Positions 56,116-64,000 of a DNA stretch of 64,000 nt are shown piece after piece. Numbering within the stretch: the stretch's first letter is position 1; each line of letters starts with the position of its first letter. A program made the translations under genes and the position numbers. The notes under the pieces were generated by a model, which saw only the letters and a program-made list of their open reading frames with translations, did not search any database and was not told the origin of the DNA. This stretch comes from Poa pratensis (taxonomy: Eukaryota; Streptophyta; Magnoliopsida; Poales; Poaceae): assembly GCA_947311845.1 (NCBI GenBank), contig CAMZMU010000052.1, positions 139,701,733 through 139,765,732 of the forward strand. Reading direction: 5' to 3'.

Positions 56116-56763
56116 AGTAAGAAATATGACTATGCGGATATGTTCTATGCAGCATACAGACAAAAACACGATCATTACAAAATACAATTGCATCAATAGT
56201 AGATTGGTATTAAAATAACATCTATTCAATTTAGAGTCATCAAAACTCAGGGAACAAAACGATTGGACCAATTTTGTTGCGAGGAACGCAACATCTTAGA
56301 AACAGGGATAGACAAATAATAAGCACTATAAATTCAGTTGAAGATACGTATTCATCCTGCAGAAAAAATGTCCATTCAATTATTTTCATGGTCAGGGCAC
56401 CATAATATGAGCACTCAGATTTAAATTGGTACAACTTATTACCAATGGTTGTAGATTTTAGCCAATCTCCAAGTAAGGAATTTGTCTATGACGATATGTT
56501 GTATGCAGCATACAGAGAAAAAAAATGATCTTTACAAAATACAATGTTATCAATAGTAGATTAATACTAAAATACGAACAGAACGATTGGACCAATTTTG
56601 TTGCGAGGAACGCAACAGCTTAGACACCAGGAGAGACAACTAAGCATTATAAGTTCAGTTCAAGATAGAATTCATCCTGCAAAAAAATGTCCATTGCAAT
56701 TATTTTCATGGTCTAGGCACCATAATATGAGCACTCAGATTTAAATTGGTACAGCTTATTACC
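56116..56763. repeat. Direct duplication inside Helitron H2
   Basis: Copies 56116-56443 and 56472-56763 share long stretches such as ccaattttgttgcgaggaac and gagcactcagatttaaattg, with small indels and substitutions. Confidence 0.85.
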
Positions 56764-56879
56764 TCAGAATCGTTCCTTCCATCATGCATGCAACAACTGG
56801 ATTACCAATTCTTGAGCTCGTGCAAGTATAACATGGTGCGTTGCAGTCTAACAACGGTGCCCCACACTCGTGGTCTACA

Positions 56880-57600
56880 TGGCTCATTGTTTGCAGTCCA
56901 ATCCATATCGTCGAGTCGGAAGTCTACATATTGTGTTGCCATATATCGTCGAGTCTGAAGTCTACATATTGTGTTGCTGCTGACACGCAGATCCTGATGG
57001 CCGCCATGATCTACACTTGGCGTGAAGGGCTACTGATTCCGGATGTGGCCGAGCGATGCCGCCGGCCGGCTGTCCGATCTTGCTTTTTTGTATGCTAGCA
57101 AGATTGCCTCGACATTACCTGCTCCTGGCATGCTAGATGAGAAACAAAACGATCCCGATGCGTGGAGTGTGGAGAGCTTGCCTGATTCCGGGTGTGGCGG
57201 AGCGAGGCCCCCGGCCGCCCGCCCGGCCTTGCCTTTGCAAGCGAGCAAGATTACCCAGAGAGCAATCAATCACACCTCCGCCTGCATGTCCCCCACGGAA
57301 GTACGTACATGAGAAAAATTGTTTCTGATGCGTGGCTGGAGTATTGAGAATTGACTGGTTCCAAAGTTGTACTCCAATCCATTTCGTTGATTCAGATGTC
57401 TGCATGCTCTTGAGCGGCCGGCGACATGGCTCAAAGTTGTAGTCCAATCCATCTCGCAGATTCAGATGTCTGCATGCTCTTGATGGCCACCGTGATATAG
57501 GCTTAGCGTGAACCGTGAAGACTGATTTGTTCTCGACGTGGCCGAGCGATGCCGGTGGTCTTCCATCTTGCCGTTCTCGATGCTAGCCATAATGCAGAGC
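56880..57600. repeat. Degenerate GC-rich repeats inside Helitron H2
   Basis: Strings such as gtggccgagcgatgccg (about 57043 and 57539), cgtcgagtc(g/t)gaagtctac (56911 and 56948) and gattcagatgtctgcatgctc (57390 and 57460) recur two or three times, indicating repeated internal duplication. Confidence 0.7.
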
Positions 57601-57839
57601 AATCGCATCGATCTCCTCCTGGCATGCCCCCTGTAGCTTGATTATTACAACTTCTATTTCCCTTTTTTGACGGGAACTTCTCTTTCCTTTAACATGTGGT
57701 GTTTCTGTAGAGTACGTTTTCTTCTTCTATTTCCAAGTCGTGCATACACCGAGAGATAAATCTATACCATTAATCAGCGCTAACTTTGGTTTGCTAAATC
57801 TCCACCATCCATTGTCTTGTGTTTTAATTATATAATAGA

Positions 57840-58552
57840 TTGCAGGGATGACCCATGGGGGCATCCCCAAGCTTAGTATTTTCACTCTTCTTGATCACAT
57901 CATATCATCCTTCTCTCTTGCTACTGAAAATTTCCGCCACACCAAACTCAAGTAACTCGTTAGAGGGTTAGTGCATAATAAAACAATTCTCATATTCTAC
58001 TGTGACACAATCATTACCAAAGCTTCTGGATATTACCTACAGCCACTGATGTTTAATGGAGCAAAGAAATCCAATCAAACATAGTAAAAGAGACAATGCA
58101 AAATAAAAGGCAGAATCTGTCAAAAACAGAACAGTCTGGAAAGACGAATTTTTTCGAGGCACTTATCTTGCTCAGATGGAAGAAACCCAAACTAATGAAA
58201 GTTGCGTACATATATAAGGATCATGCGTGATTTTTTTCAGAATTTTTCGAATTTTCTGTAGCGCATAAAGCTCAAAACGGTGGACAGCAAAAATCTGTCA
58301 CTGCGCAGAAATCCAATTTTAGCAACAACTTTCAACTAGAGACTTTACTTGGCACAACAATGCAATAAAATAAAGATAAAAATGAGTTGCTACAGAAGTA
58401 AACAACACCTTGAGAAAAACTGAAAATAAAAGATAAAGGGTTACCTCCCTAAAGCGCTTTCTTTAATGCCTTTTAGCTAGGTTAGAAGATTTTAATGGTG
58501 CTCTCATAAGAATAAGAGTTGAAAAACAAAAGAGAGCACCAAGAGACAAATA
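57840..58552 (-). other. X internal non-coding sequence upstream of Helitron H2
   Basis: About 0.7 kb, AT-rich, no gene seen. It resumes the X sequence interrupted at 54370. Confidence 0.75.
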
Positions 58553-59831
58553 TCAAATACATTTAAGTCTAACCCACTTTCTATGCAAAGGAGTCTTGTA
58601 ACAAAATAAATTATTGAAGTATAAATCAACTAGCATAGAAAGATGAAACAAGTACAATTTCAAAACTTTCAATATAAAGAGAGGTATTTTAGTGGCTTGA
58701 AAACTTTTACAACCATATTTTCCTCTCTCATAATAACTTTCAGTAGCATCATGAACAAACTCAACAATATAACTATCACATAAAGCATGCTTTTCATGAT
58801 CTACAAACATAAAAGTATTAATACTCTCCACATAAGTAAAATCTTTCTTATTAGTGGTAGTGGGAGTAAAACATTTATAATCATCATATATACATATCAT
58901 AATCATAATAAACTTTATACTCAATAGTAGGTGGACTGAAAATATCACATTCATCATTGTAGTCGTCATAAGTGGGAGACATAGTATCATCAAAATAATG
59001 TTTCTCCTCTGTAGTGTAATAAGGAGAATTCAAAGACAAACTAGGACCATCATCAAGAGAATTATCATATATAAGTTTAGGGACCACAGTTTTACTTTCT
59101 GTCATTTCCTCTTCTATTTGAGTCAAGGTGTTTGTTACTTCAAATTTATCAAAAGTAGATATTTCAATAGAATCATGACATTCAACAATATAGCACTCCT
59201 CCTCCTTAGGCAGGCATGGAGGGCAATCAAATAATGTTAGAGTTAGAGAGTTAGTATCATTAGAAGGTAGATCCTCCTTTTGTTCATCACTCTCTTCCTC
59301 TTTTTCATCCAATGAGCTTTCAGGTTTAACAGCTTCTTCTCCCACAGGTTCCTGAAAGGTAGCAAGTTGTTCTGGAGAATAAATTTTCTCAAGAAATTCA
59401 GTGATATAAGGATTATCATTGTAATATTCAAGGCAATAACCAAGTATAGCATAATTCTCAGTTTTACAAGGAGCATCATCATTTTGAATATAACCAGCAA
59501 TTTCATATGCACCCTTAAAAGCAACAAATTCTTCAATTTGTTCAAGATTATCAAAATCATTGTTTCCTTTAGCATAAGCAGCCAAGGTTTCGTTATCATT
59601 ATACTCACATTGAAAAGGGAGGTGTTTATGCCTCCTACAACAAGAAGATTCATCAAAGCAGTAGGATTCATCATAAGTAGAGCACAAGTTTCTAGCAAAA
59701 CAATTAAATTTATATATTTGTACCCATAAGTGCTTCCCTTTTTTAGACAAGCGGTATTCCTTATAATAATTCTGTTGTTCCTCCGTGAACCCACTTAGAC
59801 AATAAGATTTTGTTTCAAAGAGAGAAGCCAT
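58553..59831 (-). pseudogene. Unknown protein gene of element X
   Basis: Minus strand, from ATG 59831 (MASLFETKSYCLSGFTEEQQ). An open frame to 58884 is followed, after a small frameshift in a tat/ata-rich string near 58890-58905, by a continuation to 58553 (DDYKCFTPTTTNKKDF...YERGKYGCKSFQATK), together about 425 residues. The protein is Cys- and Tyr-rich at the N-terminus (CFARNLCSTYDESYCFDESS), strongly acidic in the middle (SLDEKEEESDEQKED) and hydrophobic near the end (FILKVLKLYLFHLSMLVDLY). An in-frame Met at 59927 would add a Leu-rich hydrophobic lead. No Gag, protease, RT or integrase motif is present. Its place just inside the primer site is where gag would be. Not recognised. Confidence 0.7.
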
Positions 59832-60011
59832 TGATAACAAATAAATAACTAGACATAATAACAAACCGAAATGAACTAAATGCAGGAGACTATTTTTTTT
59901 GTGTTTTTGATATAAAGAAGCAAACAAGACAAAGTAAAATTAAAATAAGCAAGAAAAAACAAAGTAAAGAGATTGAAAGTGAGAGACTCCCCTTGCAGAA
60001 GCAATTCGGCC

Positions 60012-60029
60012 TCCCCGGCAACGGCACCA
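60012..60029 (-). promoter_or_regulatory. Primer binding site of element X
   Basis: Minus strand TGGTGCCGTTGCCGGGGA, 13 bp inside the 5' LTR, one base different from the site in A and G. Confidence 0.9.
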
Positions 60030-60042
60030 GAAAAAGGTTGCT

Positions 60043-61648
60043 TGATGCGTGTTAAGTCACACGTCCGTTGGGAACCCCAAGAGGAAGGTATGATGAGTGC
60101 AGCAGCAAGTTTTCCCTTAGTATGAAACCAAGGTTATCGAACCAGTAGGAGATCGAAGTTGCTTCGAAGGTGTCAATGGCGTCAGAAAAAGTGTGGTGAT
60201 GAAGGGGAGGTCTGACTCGTCGACTTGGAACCTGCACACAACAATCAAACTACTTTGCCCCAACGAAACAGTGAGGGTGTCAATCTCACCGGCTTGCTGA
60301 AAACAAAAGATTACACGTATAGTGTGGAAAATGATGTTTGCTTGCAGAGAATGTAAAAGAACAATGATTGCAGTAGGTTGTATTTCAGATGTAAAAGAAT
60401 GGATCGGGGTCCACAGTTCACTAGTTGTGTCTCTCCATAATAAAATACTAACATGCTGGGTAAACAAATTACAGTTGGGCAATTGATAAATAGAGAGAGC
60501 ATAACAATGCACAAACATGTCATGATGATCACTATGAGATTTACTTGGGCATTACGACAAAGTATGCAGACCGTCATCCAGCATGCATCTGTGTCTAAAT
60601 AGTCCACCTTCAGTTTAGCATCCGCACCCCTTCCAGTATTAAGTTGCAAGCAACAGACAATTGCATTAAGTATGGTGCATAATGTAAACAACACTAATAT
60701 CCTTAGACAAAGCATTGTTGTTTTACCCCTAGTAGCAACATCACATCCACAACCTTAGAACTTTTTGTCACTGTCCCAGATTAAATGGAGGCATGAACCC
60801 ACTATCTAGCATATATACTTCCTCTTGGAGTTACAAGCATAAACTTGGCCAGAGCCTACACTAATAACGGAGAGGATGCAAGATCATAAACAACACATAT
60901 AAGATAGATCAATAATCAACTTGACATAGTATTCAATATCCATCGGATCCCAACAAACACAACATGTAGCATTACAATAAGATGATCTTGATCATGATAG
61001 GCAGCTCACAAGATCTAAACATGATGGCACAAAAGGAGAAGACAACCATCTAGCTACTGCTATGGACCAGTAGTCCAGGATAAACTACTCATGCATCACT
61101 TCGGAGGCAGGCATGGCGATGTAGAGCCCTCCAGTGATGATTCCCCTCTCTAGCAGGGTGCCGGAGGAGAACATCTGAACCCCCCCCCCCCCCGAGTTAG
61201 GGTTGACGGCGGCGGCAGAGGATGTTTTCTAGAACAATGGCTCGGTGTTTTAGGGTTTTCAAGTCTGGGGGAAATTTATAGGCGAAGGGGCAACGTCGGT
61301 GGAGGCGCGGGGCCCGCTCCCCATAGGGTGGCGCGGCAGGGGGCCCACCCGTGACGCCGTGTGGGGACGGCGCCCTGCTGCCCCCTTTCGTCTCTCCTTC
61401 GGACTTCGTGTACGTGTCAGAAAAATAGGCATCTGGGATTTTGTTTCATCCGATTCCGAGGATATTTCCAGAACAACTTTTCTGAAACCAAAAACAGCAG
61501 AAAACAGGAACTGGCACTGTGACATCTTGTTAATAGGTTAGTCCCAGAAAATGCATAAAAATGCTATGAAGTGTGAATAAAACATGTAGCTATTGGTATA
61601 AAACTAGCATGGAACATAAGAAATTATAGATACGTTGGAGACGTATCA
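60043..61648 (-). repeat. 5' LTR of element X (uninterrupted)
   Basis: 1606 bp, minus strand TGATACGTCTCC...CACGCATCA. It supplies the empty sites for F (agcag, 60101-60105) and G (ctgtc, 60771-60775). It contains a run of 15 or so C at about 61182-61196 that is only five in the 3' copy, and a 7-bp inverted repeat GATACGT...ACGTATC at its first bases (61629-61647). Confidence 0.94.
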
Positions 61649-61653
61649 AGAAC

Positions 61654-62790
61654 CTTCACCCCTGAAACAACAAAGAGAACACTTTCGGCGCGAAATAGCC
61701 TCTTGGGATAGACAGTGATACCAACTAAGCCTGAGCATAGATCAAACTTTGTAACAGGAATAGGCTTTGTCATCATATCAGCCGGATTATCATGAGTACT
61801 AATCTGGCATACCTTCAGCTTACCTTGTGCAACAACATCACGCACATAATGGTATTTGATGTCAATGTGCTTTGTTCTCTCATGGAACATCTGATCCTTA
61901 GTAAGGTAAATGGCACTCTGACTATCACAAAACAGGTTAATGTAAGTATCAACTTCACAAAGCTCAGCAAACAAACCTTTCAACCAAACAATTTTCTTTA
62001 GCTGCTTCTGCAATGGCCATGTATTCAGCCTCCGTGGTGGATTGGGCAACAACCGGCTGAAGTGTTGCCTTCCAACTAACAGCACAACCACCAATGGTGA
62101 ACACATAACCTGTGAGGGACTTCCTCTTATCCAAGTTGGCAGCAAAATCTGAATCCACATAGCCTACAAGTCCCTCACTAGCTCTGCCAAACTTCAAGCA
62201 AGCATCAGACGTGCACGGAGGTACCTGAAAATCCACTGAACAGCTTTCCAATGTTCTTTACCAGGATTAGCCATGTATCTACTCACCAAGCTCATAGCAT
62301 ATGACAAATCAGGACGTGAACAGAGCATAGCATACATCAAGGAACCAACATCACTAGAATATGGAACTCGAGACATGTACTCCAAATCATCATCAGTAGT
62401 AGGACATTGAGTAGATGACAACTTAAAATGAGAAGCAATAGGAGTACTAATATACTTTGCATCATGCATGTTAAAACGATGAAGAACTTTCCTAATGTAA
62501 CTCTGCTGACTAAGAAATAAGAACCTAGACTTTCTGTCATGTGTAATTTCCATACCTAGGATTTTCTTAGCAGCACCAAGATCCTTCATCTCAAATTCGC
62601 TACTCAATTGTGACTTGAGAATAGCGACATCTTTCATGCTCTTGGGAGCAATCAACATATCATCAACATATAACATCAAGTATATAGGCGATCCATCAAC
62701 AAACTTAATGTACACACAGCTATCAAATTCAGACCTCTTAAAGCCATGTGACAACATAAATGAATCAAACCTTTTATACCACTGACGGGG
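61654..62790 (-). pseudogene. pol: RT and RNase H end of Copia element E
   Basis: Minus strand. 62790-62194 encodes the C-terminal half of RT (QWYKRFDSFMLSHGF, LYVDDMLIAPKS with the catalytic VDD, FEMKDLGAAKKILGMEI, SRPDLSYAMSLVSRYM). Frame shifts near 62220 and 61990 follow. RNase H continues with GYVDSDFAANLDKRKSLTGY, VVAQSTTEAEYMAIAEAAKE, LFCDSQSAIYL and STHDNPADMMTKP. The original stop is not obvious; the frame runs on to the X insertion. The upstream pol is cut at 62790/62791. The gene is dead. Confidence 0.9.
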
Positions 62791-64000
62791 TGTCGTGGTG
62801 GGATCACGATTGATGCCATAGGTATGGCTAAACTGGGGCCGAATGGTCGTTGGGGGAATCCGGGGAGGGTTTGCGCGCTAAGAAGCACGCGGGGAAGAAC
62901 AATCAAGAAACCGCAAGAACACGAACAAGAAACCAAGAACACAAAGCACACCACGATGTACCTTGCTTCGGGGCCCTCGTGTGGAGGTAACACCCCTACT
63001 GCAGCACTATCCTAGCTGGTGTATAACTCAAGGTGACAAGTACAAGCTGCTCCTCGAGCTATGTGATGCTCAAAGGTGAGAACTTGAGGTAGAAGATGAA
63101 GCTACAAGGGTGGAGAAGGAATTCCGAGCCTTATCCGAGGTATCGCTGGGGACTCCGAGGTATCTCTGCTTCGCTCGTGTGATCGATCGGGGGATGGATG
63201 GCTATCGTAGATGGTGTTCCGCGGATCCCTCACGCAGGAGGGGGTGAAGCCCATTATATAGCCAAGTCGGGTTACGGTTGTGCCCCTTGCTAAACTTGGT
63301 AAGCATTGTAGACATGCCACTGAGGAGTCACATGCCACTCCTGTCAGGGACAAGACGTGACCTGCCCATCTCCTGTAGCACAACGGTATAGCTAGAATGT
63401 CCCCTCTGACAGAGACACGTTGTAGCCGCGCCGAGCTACCGCGTAGCCTTTTCCCTGGTACCTCCGGTGTCAGCGGTCAGAGGCATGCAGCCCCGTGGAA
63501 TACGGAGCATGCCTCTGACGGGCGCCGCGCGCGCCAAACGCTCTGGTGTCAGGCAGGAAGTGACAGGAGCATTGACTCCTGCCGGACCTAATGCTCCTTA
63601 CCTCGGTCCTTGGGCTCTGCAGCACCCACGTTACCTCTAACATACCTCGGGCCTTGAGCAGAAGACACCTCGGATCTCCTTTCCTCTAGTGTCTTCCTTG
63701 AACATACTAACAGCTCGGCGATGCTGCTTAACAGAGGTCGGCTTATGGACCTCGGTAAAGAACTCCGGCTCTCGCCCTTGAGATGACCTCGGACTCCACG
63801 GCCCCAATTTAGGTCGGACATAATACTCTCCGGTACCAGATAAAGCTCTGACACCTCAAGGCCCAAACATGCCGGACCTTTCTGTACCTCGGCACACCTT
63901 TAAGGTTAACTTATGCCAAGCCTTGACCCTACCTGGGGGTAGCCCCCCAACATTAGTCCCCGAAGCTGGTGCGGTCCTACGACCTCGGATGGAGGGCCGT
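62791..64000. mobile_element. Unassigned LTR-like insertion, runs off right edge
   Basis: It begins TGTCGTGGTGGGATCACG exactly where the Copia E pol frame breaks off after cgggg (62786-62790), so it looks like the TG end of an LTR element. No coding domain is seen up to the edge. Near 63936-63948 is the inverted repeat gggggtagccccc followed by aaca, a possible LTR end at about 63953. The motif acctcgg recurs seven times between 63600 and 63990. Lineage and TSD cannot be determined in this window. Confidence 0.55.

Larger units (their letters stand above)
54371..57839 (-). mobile_element. Non-autonomous Helitron H2
   Basis: On the minus strand it begins TCTATTATATAATTAAAACA (57839 downward, after A). 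It ends with the perfect palindrome CCGCGCAATTGCGCGG, 8-9 bp, and CTAG (54374-54371), followed by T. Removing it restores continuous X sequence, cttcttgaata to ttgcagggatgaccc. At 3469 bp it is too short and too ORF-poor for Rep/helicase, so it is non-autonomous. It contains a large direct duplication (56116-56443 and 56472-56763) and GC-rich degenerate repeats at 56880-57600 that may be captured host sequence; no exon was recognised. Confidence 0.85.
27216..61648 (-). mobile_element. Non-autonomous LTR element X (LARD-like), host of nested insertions
   Basis: Perfect TSD agaac (27211-27215, 61649-61653). LTRs read TGATACGT...CACGCATCA on the minus strand: 5' LTR 60043-61648; 3' LTR in pieces 27216-27278, 37781-38450 and 49620-50487 (about 1601 bp, against 1606 bp). 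The primer site is 60012-60029 and the internal region 50488-60042. There is no gag, protease, RT or integrase; the only sizeable frame is 59831-58553. Elements F and G are inserted in its 3' LTR, two Helitrons in its interior. Shared termini and primer type suggest mobilisation by Athila-like machinery. Confidence 0.93.
26810..62790 (-). mobile_element. Tork-like Copia element E (interrupted)
   Basis: Minus-strand Copia pol ends at about 61700 and the element resumes on the other side of X at 27215, with a polypurine-like caaggtggag and then an LTR starting TGTTGTTTTATGG at 27172. X (27216-61648, TSD agaac at 27211-27215 and 61649-61653) separates the two parts. The pol is in turn cut at 62790 by another insertion. 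The RT/RNase H sequence looks Tork-like to me; lineage placement needs a tree. Confidence 0.82.

Noticed and set aside
61182..61196. Long C homopolymer as a biological feature
   Set aside because: Absent at that length in the twin LTR; replication slippage or a sequencing artefact is the simplest explanation.

Overview
The window is repeat-dense nuclear DNA of a grass, most likely Pooideae (wheat, barley, rye or oat relatives). The basis is the mix of LTR-retrotransposon lineages (Athila-like, Tat, SIRE/Maximus-like and Tork-like), GT-AG introns, CTAG-ended Helitrons and the LTR termini. The species cannot be fixed by eye. I recognise no ordinary host gene, tRNA or rRNA. Nearly every base belongs to a transposable element, and the elements are stacked inside one another. 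Terminal TG...CA ends, target-site duplications (TSDs), primer binding sites and polypurine tracts let the stacks be unpicked to the base.

Left stack (1-26514). An Athila-like element A on the minus strand (5' LTR 25019-26514) has two insertions in its pol. One is a long-LTR element running off the left edge (1-2497), inserted just before the RT FMDD box. The other is a SIRE/Maximus-like Copia element B (3178-23092, TSD gtata). B is split by a Tat-lineage Gypsy element C (7949-19644, TSD ccggg). C's 5' LTR is split by a 3.5 kb solo LTR D (8047-11552, TSD gccca). B has a ruined pol but an intact two-exon env-position gene (19688-21512). C carries gag, protease, RT, two RNase H domains and integrase, now broken, plus a regular array of covarying hairpins after pol.

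Right stack (26810-64000). A Tork-like Copia element E (minus strand) was split by X (27216-61648, minus, TSD agaac), a large non-autonomous element whose main reading frame is neither gag nor pol. X's 3' LTR then received a Tat-lineage element F without RT or integrase (27279-37775, TSD agcag/agcat) and an Athila-like element G (38451-49614, TSD ctgtc/cagtc). X's uninterrupted 5' LTR (60043-61648) supplies the empty site for both. X's interior also holds two non-autonomous Helitrons (50752-52499 and 54371-57839). E is cut on the right by an unassigned LTR-like sequence from 62791 to the edge.

Points of most biological interest: (1) a six-exon antisense gene in F with consistent splice phases and one nonsense codon; (2) the 40/41-bp hairpin array with compensatory changes in C; (3) Gag frames in both Tat elements that open inside the LTR and translate the primer binding site; (4) the spliced, intact env-position gene of B, preceded by an inverted-repeat cassette also found in B's LTRs; (5) G and X sharing LTR termini and primer site, suggesting a helper/parasite pair; (6) an in-frame duplication of integrase in G bounded by a 7-bp microhomology.
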